Source: Batrachochytrium dendrobatidis JAM81 (taxonomy: Eukaryota; Chytridiomycota; Chytridiomycetes; Rhizophydiales). From it: DNA of 64,000 nucleotides. The notes under the pieces were generated by a model. It was not told where the DNA came from and did no database searches. It saw only the letters and a list, made by a program, of their open reading frames with translations. This document shows positions 10,496 through 23,100 of the stretch, piece by piece. The translations under genes and the position numbers were made by a program. How positions within the stretch are numbered: the first letter of the stretch is position 1; each line of letters begins with the position of its first letter. The stretch is from the NCBI RefSeq assembly GCF_000203795.2, contig NW_006281110.1, positions 43,909 through 107,908 of the forward strand, written 5' to 3'.

Positions 10496-12004
10496 TCAGT
10501 CTCTTTCTCTATTTTCTATCTCTATACTTCTTGCGCGATAATCAAAATCTTTAACAAGATTTGGCTTGATGAACGAATCAACAGATTCAAAAGTATTGCT
10601 AATGGGACGGAAATAGCAATTCGTTGCGTTTTGAACTTGAGAATTGTTGGAGAATAACAAAGTACTAAGATCCATTGGCAGTTGAAGTGTAGACTCCAGC
10701 TTGGTACGTAAATCACGAATCTTGAATGAACCACCTTTAGCGATGACTGTATGAGCGTGCTTTTCAAACAATGCCCTATTAAGTTGACCAGTTCCACCAA
10801 TTTCTCGAGTGACAGAAACGAATCTGATAAGATGATCTCGGTCTCTGGCATAGACACGGTTGTAAATTTCATCAACCACATAGTCAGAAACAAACTGATA
10901 AGGACCACTGTGGAAGCCATCACTGACTGATCTATGAATCAAACAACTTGAAGCGTCTAGGTTTTCACCATATTTACCAAAAGACTTGACAACTGAATCG
11001 ATATTGGAAATATTTAAAGCTTTGTCGAGAAAATTCTGTTTTTCTTTTACCAATGCATATTTAAGAACATAACGAGCAATTCCTCCCCACTTCAAATACA
11101 GACTTTCAACCAATTCTTTTGGAGCTGTAAGAAACAGCATTGAGCGACAAGAATGCAATTCTTCTTTTGACCACACTGGCATATACCGAATGTCGCAGGA
11201 ATTCTTGCAAAACTGGTACCAAATTTCCCAACGAGGTAAAGTAACAAGAATGGTCTTGGCATCAACATCAACAGGTGCCGAGCCATCAACAATGTAGAAT
11301 GTTGACGAGGAATCCAAGATTTTCCAAAAAGCATCCTTTCCTCCTTCGAGTACACCATTGGGAGTAAGCAAATATCGTTTTTGATCGGCTCCACTCTCAT
11401 ACACGACTGTAGCACCAGAGCGAGCAAGATGCAACAACAAAAAGTAACCAAAATATGTCTTGCCAATTCCAAGATTTCCAAGGATGATCAAATGACGTAT
11501 ATCAGCAGATTGCACAATAGATAGTGATTTTTCAAAAAGTTTAGGATAACAAGGACGGATGTAAATGGATGATCCAATTGAATCTTTTCCAAGAATGAAT
11601 ACGTCTGCTGGAAGTTGGACAACAGTGTTTCCTTCAAGAGGGTTAGGGTAGTTTGTGAAAACAGTCCAAAAATCCAGTAGTGCGGGTGAGGCTGCTGCAG
11701 ATGTTGAACCTAGGTAAGTTTGAGTAGGTTGTCTTGGAGGTAGAGGTAAACAACCAATAACAACACAAGAACCATTTTGAGTAAAGTATTATTGAGGAAG
11801 AGAGTCGAGTAAAGCCCAGGTGTTGATTAGTTGGTCCTTGTTACTGTTGGTGTAGAGTTGCAGTTGAGGAGCATCAATGTCAGCCATAGCAGGACCATAC
11901 TTTGCCTTGATAGCATCCTGAACGTCACTCAGGTCTTCAAAGTCAGTCACATTGATTTCAGCAGTAAGTGTGCCATATTCAACATCGAGGTATCGTTTTG
12001 GCAT
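10496..12004 (-). pseudogene. CRN effector gene with premature stop and lost C terminus
   Basis: The N-terminal frame (11789-12004) starts MPKRYLDVEYG and gives a 71-residue ubiquitin-like CRN header ending PQLQLYTNSNK..LLDSLPQ. It meets TAA at 11789-11791. The same frame then continues without further stops to 10496. It includes a proline-rich linker, a Walker A motif (LGNLGIGKT, around residue 175-183 counted from the ATG) and a long NTPase domain like that of CRN/RHS-type proteins. It ends shortly after FRPISNTFESVDSF, where family members normally go on into a C-terminal effector domain. The last about 20 residues look unrelated and are followed by an LTR-like block. The gene is thus interrupted at both ends of the NTPase domain. 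A fragment of the missing type of C terminus lies at 27969-28499. Confidence 0.75.
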
Positions 12005-12175
12005 TTTATGAAAAGAAAAAAGAGTAAAAAAGCAATTTATTTGTCAAATTGTAAAACAAAAATCGACTTTTTAATCGAGTCAAAATAACAAAATTTTGGG
12101 ATATTTCAAGACAATTCACACGATTTAAATATTTGGAAATTAGTCAAATTTACACCAGAATTAATGTCTCATTAA

Positions 12176-12273
12176 TGTGAGACATTACTAGTGTGAGAGT
12201 GTTGACTTGCATTGTGTGAGACATTAGTAGTGTGTGAATGTGAGACATTAGTAGTGTGTGAATGTGAGACATT
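12176..12273. repeat. 24-bp tandem repeat
   Basis: A 24-bp unit (TGTGAGACATTAGTAGTG followed by TGTGAA) is present in two perfect tandem copies plus a partial third at 12215-12273, with a diverged copy at 12176. It lies just upstream of the second CRN gene. Confidence 0.75.
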
Positions 12274-14813
12274 TCTGAATAGTTTAACAATCAAAAACCA
12301 ACAATGACGTTTGAACTGGAATTCACATGACTTTCTTGGTTTCTTCCATTTTATAAACACACTCACTCACTTGTTAATAAACAACACAATCGAATATTGA
12401 TTCATTCCTTCAAATCTTCAATCAACTGCAACACACTTGACAATAATGACAACCATCAATATGCCATCATATGTTCACGATCCTCAAATTCAAAAGTCAA
12501 TTTGAAACCCCATTTTTAAGCATCTACAAGTCTGCAATATCAGATTTGTGGCTGATACATAATAGGTTGCCAATAAAAGTCGACAAATTGAGCAACTGCA
12601 ATGTGCCTTGCTGTATGATAGTAACATATCAGAAATTATGAATGCTTTCAAAGTCAAAAGTCTGCAAATGATGTCACTGCTGGCTTGTAGCCTCTGTTTA
12701 CAAACCTACAATCAACATATTCACTGGATTCGTATAATGGTAAATGCTGAACCACAAACCGCTGATGATATTATTATGGACGATGCTCATATTATTGGAA
12801 ATCAAACGATTGGTGCAGTTTCAGATGCTGTTTCATCACACAGAAAGTCTTGCTACAGAGTCTGAATCTGATAGCAGTGAATCTGCAGTTTGACCAACAC
12901 AGTCAATAATTATCGTTTGAAACTCGAATCAAGTGATGATGTTGCTGTTTCAGATGCACTCAATGTCATGAATGCAGTAACATTGTAACCAACTCAAATC
13001 ATTGATCATGAACCAATTTACCGTGTCTTGATAAAAACACTGATAAACCATCATTCATACATGAGCTTGTCAAAAGTATGAACCGATTGCTAATCAAAAG
13101 TTTAAAGTGGAACTCAAAACAGTTCAACTCAATGTGCAGCTTTTCAACGACTTTCCCGCTACAAAAAATACAGTCTTGGAACTCAAAGTGTACATCAACA
13201 ATACTTGTGTGTATTGACCATCAATGATGTTGTTGGTGTAGCATACACAGTGTGCATTGCATAAACGCTTGTTTGTTTGCTGGAGCTATTTCAAGCAAGC
13301 AAAAATACTAAAAGGTTCAGTTTGATGAATTTCTGGTGTAGATTTACAATGAATTCAAACTCGAGAGATTGTCGTACTTTGCATACAAGACATACTACAA
13401 TATATTACAACAATATCGTGTATTTCAATATACACCCATTCGATTTACAACAGTGGCATAAACATCATCACATTTGAACAATGGTTCAGTCGTACAAAGT
13501 CCAATAACAGCCATGAATTGTATCAGACATGAACATACTGGTGCAAAATTCACATCAAATAACACACCGCAACAAACATGTTTCTGGTAGATGGTGGAAT
13601 CAATGTCATTGATTTTCAAGTACACGATATTGATGTTGAATGATTCAATAAACTATACTCGTCGACTTTGTGTACTCTTTTCAGTTGCATCGTTTCTGAT
13701 TCCGAGTTTGAAGCATAATAGTTGCGACAGCGCTGTTGTCCGATTTGCTTGTTGTTGTGAATAGTAATCATGATACCACTTGTTTGACGCTTCCTGTTGT
13801 TGAACTGGATATGGATGTCAAATTTTGATACATTGCAAGTAATTGTTGTAGTTTTTGATCAAGTCAATGAATGGCATTTATAGTTGCTCTAGAAAACAAG
13901 TTGTTTGAAATGTCCTGTCATATGTCATATGTTTTGTTGTTTTCATATTCACTAATTGTTGATAATGCATCCAATTGATTTCTGTTTTGACACTGCTTAT
14001 TTGTGATTGTTGGATCTGGGTTTCTAGATTCAGTAACAAACGTTTCAGCAATTTGGATGTGTTCAAATTCATAATACTTGCAAGTCTGAATCATTTGATC
14101 ATCATCTGAAATTGGATACGAGTAATCATTTCCACTAACCACAGTATACACAGCATTACTGTATATTGACTTGTATTTTACTCAAAGGTTTGTCCATTCA
14201 GTATTCCAACACAATTTCCAACATTGATTGAATGGTTTGCAGTGTTTGTTTTAATTGAACCACTTGATGGATCACTTTCATATCTTGATTCAGCAATATC
14301 ACCAACTGCACAATGATGGATGTGATTGTAGTCAAACACAATATGTTGCAAGACATTAACGTATTGGTTAGTTTTAGTATATTATTGATAAAATGCAATG
14401 ATGTTTTGTAATGGGGTGTTGAATCCTTCAATCAAACATTGTATGTTGTGATTTCCAACATTGACAGTGACATGGCAAGCACATTTTGCTTGTGACAGAC
14501 TTTGAACAAGTGTATTGCTCCGTTTGTTGTACAATGCATGACATGGTCAGTTGATGGTATCATGCAACCATGCAACTGACAAGTGATTGCAAGTCCGACT
14601 GATAGTTACAAATAACACTGGTTGTTATCAGGTCATTGATGTATATGGAACAAACCATGTCAATGTATCAATCAACAACCCAATAACTGTCGATGTAATA
14701 CCCAACACAGTATGTAATCAATGATATGGTTGTTGATCCATTCACAATACTCGACAAACACCAACACATCAAAAAGCTTAAATTTATTCAAAATCAAATT
14801 GATCGACACATCA
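12274..14813. other. Gene-poor accessory DNA with coding-like scraps
   Basis: No intact gene was found. Some short frames, such as around 13095-13220 and 14600-14720, have the alternating hydrophobic/Thr/Asn composition of extracellular beta-rich repeats, but each is broken within about 40 codons. I treat them as decayed coding sequence of unknown origin. Confidence 0.4.
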
Positions 14814-15701
14814 TCAATCCGAGTCCGGTTCTTCGAATCTCAAACCACGCCTTTTCATAAACTTTTTCAATTGATGCCTTAACTCCCACACTCTTGCTCC
14901 TGCATCTCTATACTCTTGTTTCAATCGCTTTTCAGTGTCTGGATTGTACTCTGATCCTGATATTTCTTCTCCCCTTTCTAGCGCTGACCATTGTTCGAAT
15001 CTAAGGACTTCATAATCACAATATTCTTTGAGTTTTTTCTTTCGTAATTCTTTCGACTCTACAAGCCCTTGCTTTATACGATTAAAGGTTCTCTGAAATT
15101 TTTGGCTTAATCCAGCTATTTGATTTGTAACAGTATTAGCAGACTCGCCTTGTCCAATTGGTTGTTGTTGGTCTTGACTGGAAGTGCTTGGAATGGGTTG
15201 ATCAATCGGTTGTTTCCGACTTTGTTTTGGAGCACTTGGACCGGGTTCATTAGTTGAGCCAGACGCTTGGCTAGAAATGCTTGGACTGATTTCATTGATT
15301 GGCCGTTTCCGACTTTGTTTGGAAGTACTTGGACCAGCTACATCTGTTGGTTGTTGTTGGTCTTGGTCGGATGTGGTTAAATCAATCACATCCATTATGC
15401 GTTTTCGGCCTTGTTTGAGAATATTTGGACCAGCTACAATCACAGTTGGTCGTTGACTTTGAGTGAGAGTATTTAGACCGGGTTGATCCATTGGCCGTTG
15501 TCGGATCCGGTTGGAAAGGCTTAAATCCACTGGTTCTTCCTGGTATTCATTGGAAGTGCCTGGATTAGGTTCACTGGTTGAAACGGACACTTGACTGGAA
15601 GTGCTTGATGCTTGGGGTAAACCATCGTTATCAGTCGGGATCAGTATTGCATTGGCGGTTGCTGCAGCAGTCAATACGAATAAAATATCAACCAATTTCA
15701 T
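14814..15701 (-). CDS. Secreted repeat protein of unknown function
   Basis: A single-exon 295-residue protein. Residues 1-18 form a clear signal peptide (MKLVDILFVLTAAATANA). Residues about 25-185 are low complexity: about six imperfect repeats built around (Q)PxDxxGPSTSKQSRKRP, rich in Gln, Pro and Ser with short basic clusters. Residues about 195-290 are a charged, probably helical region (KQGLVESKELRKKKLKEY onward) ending in acidic residues. There is no enzymatic domain. The layout (signal peptide, disordered repeats, charged helical tail) resembles the species-specific secreted proteins expanded in Batrachochytrium. The repeated basic SRKRP patches could be nuclear-localisation or cleavage sites, which is speculation. 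A polyproline-free, stop-free frame of this length supports a real gene. Confidence 0.75.
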   Translation of the reverse strand: MKLVDILFVLTAAATANAILIPTDNDGLPQASSTSSQVSVSTSEPNPGTSNEYQEEPVDLSLSNRIRQRPMDQPGLNTLTQSQRPTVIVAGPNILKQGRKRIMDVIDLTTSDQDQQQPTDVAGPSTSKQSRKRPINEISPSISSQASGSTNEPGPSAPKQSRKQPIDQPIPSTSSQDQQQPIGQGESANTVTNQIAGLSQKFQRTFNRIKQGLVESKELRKKKLKEYCDYEVLRFEQWSALERGEEISGSEYNPDTEKRLKQEYRDAGARVWELRHQLKKFMKRRGLRFEEPDSD

Positions 15702-17095
15702 CAGATTAGTCGATGGGTCTAAACGATTAATACAAAAGTAGAGTGTTGAGACTGGTGTCGATTATAAAGTTGAACTCAATCGATTGTATTTATATGTTTT
15801 GTATAGCAAACCAACCCTTTCAAGTTAACCAACACAGGGTTACTTGATTGCTTGTAGTGAGCAACTATCAAACCACAATATGCTGCTCCCTAATCACAAT
15901 ATCATATTGTGCTTCCACGACCCTTTTATCAGATGTCTTGGAAACCACCCTTCAGGAGTGTGTTGTGTAACTGCAAACGCTCCTTTTTATAACCGTATTC
16001 GTGTCAAATGGATTCCTTCGGTATTCATTCTGCAATGACTGTATTCTGCATTGCAACATACAATGGCTACTACACATTGACTGCATTGCTTGTTTGATAT
16101 ACAACAACCCTATGACACACAATCAGACTATAATGTTGAATCTACACTTTGTGCACTTTTAGTAATCATACATTGTATGGTCACCAAGTTTGAACCCACA
16201 TTCATGTATTGTGTTGGACTTTCAAGGTTGTCAATACAACTCTGTACACACATTTATTGTATTCTGAATCACGGATACGATTGCAATCTAGTTCAACAAC
16301 AATCATGACACATGTCAGTAATGCAACTGTTTATCACACACCAACACTGTTATTTAGTGGTCCATTTACATCAATATGGCTGCAAGTTGTCGTTATATCA
16401 CGTATTCTGGACATGGTTTTGATATTGCACATCCAGTTCCATCGCATTGTTGCTGACCCATCATTGTAACGCTGCATGTATCAAACACTGGCATGTTCCC
16501 ATAACCACAATCAGTAAAATGACACTCGAGTTGTTTACTGTGATCAGTATATGCAACCCAGTGTGACTACACATACTGGATCCAGTCTGTTGGTTGTTTC
16601 AGTTGATCTTGATTCACTTTTGATGTTCTGTCCGAGATTGACAATACAAATGTGTCAAGCTGAACCCAAACTACACGACTCGACTGTTTGTGTCAATTGG
16701 ATCGTGACTGAGATATGCGATCATGATGTGTATTCAATCAATACCATGTATTACCAATATAATAGTATGCGTGATCATCGTGTATCAAACAACTACGATA
16801 CACACTGGACTGATCCAATACATACACGGCTTGAACATATCACACAATCAAACATGGACACACCACATTAGAAATAAATATAGTAGCAGTTTGTCACTAA
16901 TGAATTGTATTCAGTCGAGTTTATTGAGAGTTATTGTGCGACTTTTGACAGTGTGGTGGGTGTTTTCAGGCACAACTACTTGATCAGTTGTAGTTGTTGA
17001 TGATTGAAATCAAGAGTCCTGACGTACACCATATCAACTATAAATAATCAGGGTCATCATCTATTCAACAAATAACCAGTTTTATTACTATATGT
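15702..17095. other. Gene-poor accessory DNA with duplicated segments
   Basis: No gene recognised. About 16511-16600 is a dispersed repeat shared with 4985-5110. About 16740-16850 matches 36147-36250, next to the truncated pepsin-like paralogue. Plus-strand frames of 72-106 codons here do not resemble known proteins. Confidence 0.5.
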
Positions 17096-18788
17096 TTAGT
17101 CCTCAAGTTTCTCGTAATTTGCTTTTGACCGCTTACTACCACGACGAATATTATCACGGAGAGTACTACCAAGTCGCAACAATGATCTCCTGAGACCAGA
17201 TCTGCCACTTGAACTTGAAGTACTTGGTTGTTCAGGCAGTCTAACAGTATTCATCAAATTCATGATCAGTATATCAATTGACACACCCACACATCAATAT
17301 CAAACAGCTTACTGTGATGGTGACCAGAGTACTTGATCACTGTTTGAAATAATAGGATAACCATCAGTCGCAGTTTCGCATCCACATCCAGGAGCAAACC
17401 CAATGCGTTTATGTGCTCGATCAAATGTCAATAGAAGTCGGGTCATAAATGATATACCAAGAATTGCATGATCACTTGAACCAACTTTTACAGTAAATCT
17501 AACTATAATCCAACATGTATATTAGTCAAGTCAATCAAACAACACATATTGCATACAATTGTCAAATATTTACCATGTTTAGAATCAATTATCTGTATGT
17601 AGTCTTTGGGACCCAGTTTGATCGTTACAACAGAGTTGCGGTTTTCATCAGTTACGGGGTTTTGAGAAAACATCACGATTGAAACCGTCGGCAGCTTGCT
17701 CCAATCAATATTGTAGTTGGATTTGAAGATTGGACGATTTTTCCGCAATTTCCTTTTAACCATTTCTTTGTTGAGCTTGTCACTAAGCTTTTTTTTTTTG
17801 AAAATGATCGCATTGCTACCAACAATAACATCAATCAACGTAGCCACGACTCTTTCAGGAAATTGCATAAATGTAAAACATGTTTCCACACGCGAGTACA
17901 AAGCATATCCATTCTTTAATATACGCTTTTGGAATTCAGCAGGCAGATCCACTTGTTCGCCATTGATTAGTATACTCTTGATGTTGACACTAAAGTAACC
18001 GTCTGATGGTGAGTCTACCCATGCAACACTCCTTCCATTCGTTCCGCATTTTGCAGTTATATCCGTGTTTCCTATATTGATGAAGCTATTTGAAATCATG
18101 TCATACGGACATAGTTGAAGACCAACCTCGTTATTGGGAATGGTATTGCCATTGTACAAAATATCCATCGCAGTGGCTGGTGGATGATGTTTTGACAACG
18201 AGGAATAGCCAATCCCAAATACTCCATCAAGATTTGGACTGATGCCAATTAAATCTGGCGATTGTTTTTTAACTGCTATCACTGGTAATTTGCTGTCAGT
18301 TATCCTAGTACCTGGAATCGTCACAACGGCTTTGGAGCTAATTCCTTTATACTCATCGCCTTTGTACTTTATAGTAACGGGGTCACCACTTGAAACACTT
18401 TGTATAGCCAAGCCTATATTGTTGCTTGAACTAGGAAGTGGTACGATTATATCAGAAAATGCTGATTCGACTCGTAAATTCAACTATTTTAAACAAGTAT
18501 GAGATTGATTCAACGTGGTACAAACTGATATCAAACTACAATGCATGGCATGATACATACATTGATTCCATTAACATTGGATTTCATTCTGTAACATTTC
18601 CTATCACCACCACCCAACACAACGGGTGATCGTTTTGACAGCCTATTGTTTGATTGACTGGCACTTTCAAAAGGTGATTCTAATGCAAGTCGAACTGCAG
18701 CAACCGCTTGCAACGCAAATAGAATGCATTCTAGAGTAATCAACATTGTATCGAGTAGTGTGATGAGAATGGTTTGAGTTTGGTGCAT
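17096..18788 (-). CDS. Pepsin-like (A1 family) secreted protein, catalytic motifs not seen
   Basis: Four exons read on the minus strand: 18788-18561, 18483-17574, 17502-17313 and 17240-17096 (1473 nt, 490 residues). All introns are short GT-AG and the phases close. Exon 1 encodes a hydrophobic leader (ITLLDTMLITLECILFALQAVAAV) and a short propeptide ending KRSP. Exon 2 has a pepsin-like DGVFGIGYSSLS turn and an INIGNTDI strand. Exon 3 has the typical A1 ending, ILGISFMTRLLLTFDRAHKR followed by IGFAPGC. Exon 4 adds a basic Ser-rich tail. The positions where A1 proteases carry DTG and DSG show no such motif (SDIIVPLPSSSNN and SRVETCFTF occur there), so activity is doubtful. Only the first exon survives in a second copy at 36282-36509. 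Secreted pepsin-like families are expanded in amphibian chytrids; the role here is unknown. Confidence 0.75.
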
Positions 18789-19818
18789 GACTGTTTTATA
18801 ATGACGGCAGTTTCAAGGGTGACAACCAGCAATCTCCAAATGAATGATCAGAAAACACAAATACACTATGCAGGGTGGACAAAGCTGGAAACACCCTGTA
18901 GGGTGAATCAATATACAAGCATCGCTGTTGGTGTATAATCAACCTCAGTAGTATACTGTGTTCATCTCCAATTGTGGTGATGTATCCAGTGATCAGATAG
19001 TATCAGATTGTCACCCTGATTATGGATAGTTATCATCACATTTACAATCCATTACTACAGCATATACTGTCACTGTATACCAAATATTTGACTGATTGTT
19101 CAATTGGTCATGTTTTGGATCACTCGGACACAACAGCATCAAACAGCCTGTTATTGCAGTATTTCAAAACCATGACTTTTCCATTGGTATGACTGCACAG
19201 TAATTTTAGGTTAATGTAGACTGTATACATCAAACACTGCTGATTGTGTCACAACATGATCAACATCAAACTCGGCAATCTGTTATCGATACACCGAATG
19301 AGTAACATTGTACTATAATTGAATTGGAGATTGGCAGGTCGTTCAACAAACTGGCCGTGTCAACAGGTCAGATTGTCATCGTGTACATGAACCACAATGT
19401 ATGATCATGCCATTCAAATCAGCACACAATCTACTGATATATGCAAAACAACACCACAATACAATCCAGATCAAACCCGATCACAAACGTGGTGTTGAAT
19501 CCAATGCACGCGAGTACTTTTTAAACACATGATACACACTGATGGTGATGGTTGCTGACAGTCACATTGCAGTGTACATGTCCAATAGTGTCCACTGTCA
19601 TGTCGATTGTTGCTATCCGTGATATCCAACTGTACTTGTATTCACCAAATGTGCACAACATCTAGGGCTGACTTCCAGATGCTCTCATGTTTGGCATACA
19701 ACTAGTCACCATCAGACCAAGCGTATACGCTAGTACAGCGCCATGAATCTATTGGCAAGTGGTTTCAATTTTATTCTGGCGCGTTGAGGGTTGGATGTGT
19801 ACTAGACACAATGTTGTG
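18789..19818. other. Upstream flank of the pepsin-like gene, partly duplicated
   Basis: No gene seen. About 18790-19065 matches 36510-36790 with moderate divergence, so the duplication that produced the truncated paralogue includes the promoter. The right end is the Copia insertion site. Confidence 0.5.
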
Positions 19819-19823
19819 GATAT

Positions 19824-20179
19824 TGTTAGACATTGGTAATGTATGACATTTGTAATAGGACCCAGACAGTCAGGATGGGGTCTAGTAACAAGCATTGTAT
19901 AAACAAGTAAGCTATACAATGCTTAGATATGGTGATGACCGTTGCCTCACTCTATACAAAGACTGTAACGCTTGGGAACCCTTAACGGTGAAGCTTAGGA
20001 GTGACGCTTATACCGCCACTAATTCACCACTACTACTTACTATATATAAGAGACAAAGTTCTCTTATCAATAAACAATCACGACTATTCTGATTCATTCC
20101 TTCTTCTTGTCTTACATCTCTGTGATCTTCCTTCAAACTTATACTACATAAATATGTCACTATACGTCAATGAACAAGA
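19824..20179 (+). repeat. 5' LTR of the Copia element
   Basis: Starts TGTTAGACATTGG and ends CAAGA. It contains a TATATATAAG box at about 20041 and an AATAAA signal at about 20069. The gag ATG (20154) lies inside the LTR, as in Ty1. Confidence 0.9.
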
Positions 20180-23100
20180 GGTTATGAGCCCAGGCTCACA
20201 GCAGGTCAAGATCGCTGAAGGTCTTATTATTACGGTATTGACCCAGGACAATTACACTGTATGGGCAAACCAAATGGAGGCCGCCTTCGAAACTCTGGAT
20301 CTATGGGAATCTCACATCATAGGTGAACTTCCAGAAAAGATCGAGCGCGACTACAAATTAAAGGAATTCAAGGCAAGAGGAATCTTGCAGGCAACAGTGA
20401 GCAGTAAATTCAAGTTTATGCTCTGTGACAGTAATGGAGTACAGCTTGACGCCAGGAAAATCTGGGTCGGACTCAAGAACCATTATGTTGACTACTGTAA
20501 AAGATCGCTGACGCGATCAGAGGAAGCCATGGCAAATCTGCAGTACGATCCCAGGAAGGGAGTCGAGGAACTGTACAACACTATGACGAGTCTACGTCAT
20601 AAGATTGCAGCGGCAAATATATTTTGGGGTGAGAAAGTGTTTGCATCAAGGGTGATGGCAAAACTTGTTTCCAAGAGCAGAGAATGGCGCTATTTCGAAG
20701 GACATACAGTGCGATGGACCGACGAAATGTTAAGCCCCAACAAATTCCTGTCGGAACTCATCGAGGAGGAAATTAAACTCATCAACATGGGTGCACTACC
20801 GAGGCACGGTGTAGATGATACCATATACGAGGCGAACTATGCGTCTAGAAATCATAGGAACCTACGGAAAGGTTCAACATCACATGGGCCAAATGCACAC
20901 GGCGCAAAGCAAGGCAACTCTAGTCGGGATGACTATTTTGCAGCAAACCATGAGATGGATAATTATTATCGTAGAGATCAGGGACGTCGACCCTATGAAC
21001 AAAGAAACGACGATCAAGACAGAATGCCCGCATGCCATAATTGTGGTAATATAGGCCACTATGCAAAGGACTGTCGACCAGTTCCAAGGAACGACAATTA
21101 CCGACAATCGTCACCGAAATTCTTCTCCAAAGGGCCACGATCAAACAACCAAAACCGATCAAGGAATAATCAATCGGCAGACGGAATGTTTGTAGCAATG
21201 GATGACAAGAAAAGGGACGTTGTAATTGACGAGGCATGTAGCTCCATCGATAGGAGTGATATGTTCATATTGGACTCGGGAGCCTCCAGCCATATGGTAT
21301 GCCGACCTGAATGGGTGTATGATTTTGTACCGTGCAGCAACCGACAGGTCAAGGCATCAGGACAAGATATGCACAATGTCATCGGTACTGGAACAGTGGA
21401 AATCCTGTGCAATGTAGGTCACAGGACTGTTTCCATTCAACTGGGTAATGTTCTAGTGGTGCCAACTTTCGGAGTCAACCTTATCTCTGAAAATATACTC
21501 GAAGACAAAGGATGTCGGATCAGTATTTTCAAAAAGGTCAGAACAATAAGAAAGTCAAATGGCGAGGTTATCATGACTACCCGTAGAGACGGAGGCGTAA
21601 ACGCAGTAAACTGCGAGGCTATAATATCTGATGAGGAACGTGCAATGGCTCATGCTACAGTAATTGCAACAGCTAATCACGCGTCAGAAGTATTTAGAAA
21701 GCCCACAGACACTGCTGGCTGGCATAAAAGACTGGGGCATATAAATGTCGAAGCGATCAAGAACTTGGCCGACAAATCGGAAGGTCTTGATATTATACCG
21801 GGAAAGACCAAAGAAAGGTCTCAGTGCGTGGCATGTATCGAAGGCAAGGCCGTTCGACACCCGTTCCCGAAAAGAAGTACACATGTGGCGACTCAAGTCA
21901 ATGTGTTGCTACACATGGATCTAGAAGGGCCGTTTCATGACACGGCTCTAGGTGGATATAAATATTACCTGATCATAGTAGATGATTACTCGAGGTATTC
22001 CCACCTGTATCCAATGATCTCAAAAGATCAAACGTTCCAGCGGTTCAAGGAACATGTTGCCGCTGTCGAATTAAGTAAAGGCTTACCGGTTCGAGCGATC
22101 CGAACCGATAATGGAGGGGAGTTTACCTCCAGTGCGTTCCAACAGTTCCTGAAGCTTAAAGGAATTGCAGTACAGAGAACGACGCCTTATACTCCACAGC
22201 AAAATGGAGTTGCCGAACGCAAGAATCGGACAATAGTTAGCGCTGTACGCGCTATGTTTGCCGGTTGCAAGCTTGGTCGAGAATTCTGGGCAGAGGCAGC
22301 GATGACTGCAGTGTATCTACAGAATCGGTCTCCTAACAAGGCGCTAAGCCAAAGAACGCCATACGAGCTATGGACAGGAGAGCTGCCAAAGGTGATGCAC
22401 CTCAGGACGTTCGGATGTGCAGCGTATGCACTCAGACCAAAGCAACTGCTGACTAAATTGGACACACGCACTAGAAGGTGCATATTTATCGGTTATCACT
22501 CACAGGCCAAGGCATACAAGCTGTTTGACCTTGAAAGCAAAAAGATGATAACAAGCAGGGATGTAGACTTTGCTGAAGAGGAGTTTCCTTCACTCTCTAA
22601 TCCCGTTCGTCGGAACAATACCGTACCAGCAATGACACTGTACGAAGAGGCACCATTATTTACTCATAGCTACAATTTACGCGGTGGTGTTACACCGTCT
22701 GTACCTATTGTGATAGATAATGTGGTAAGTCCAAAAACACCAGAAACTCCAGGAAATCCAGATTGTGCAAGTACGCCAATTGGAGGGGAGTCAGAACCAG
22801 GTCGCCGACAAGTACCAAGAGTAGTACCGACTGCAATGAATACAGCGAGGATGACTGTAGCAGATCGCGGGACCGAGGTCACAACAAGCGATGAACGCAT
22901 AACTCAGGAGGAGTTATTAGGGCGTGGCATCAGCAGGAATAAGGCTATCAAGACATCGCTAAATGAGTCGAGTCTAGCCGGTTATAGGAAACCGAACCAG
23001 AAACCGAGATCGAAATCTCAAGGTTCGAGGAAAGCAGTTCAGGAACGTCCAGTTGACGTTATGAACAGGGACAGAGCCACGATGGCTGCTCCCACAGAAT

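Noticed and set aside
12600..13260. Possible extracellular repeat-protein gene
   Set aside because: Coding-like words appear, but stops interrupt every 30-40 codons and no splice sites rescue them.
16090..16983. Overlapping plus-strand frames of 72-106 codons
   Set aside because: They overlap in different frames, have no recognisable domain, and lie in repeat-derived DNA.
19895..20092. 65-codon frame in both LTRs
   Set aside because: It is present only because the LTRs are identical; it crosses the LTR promoter and has no known counterpart.
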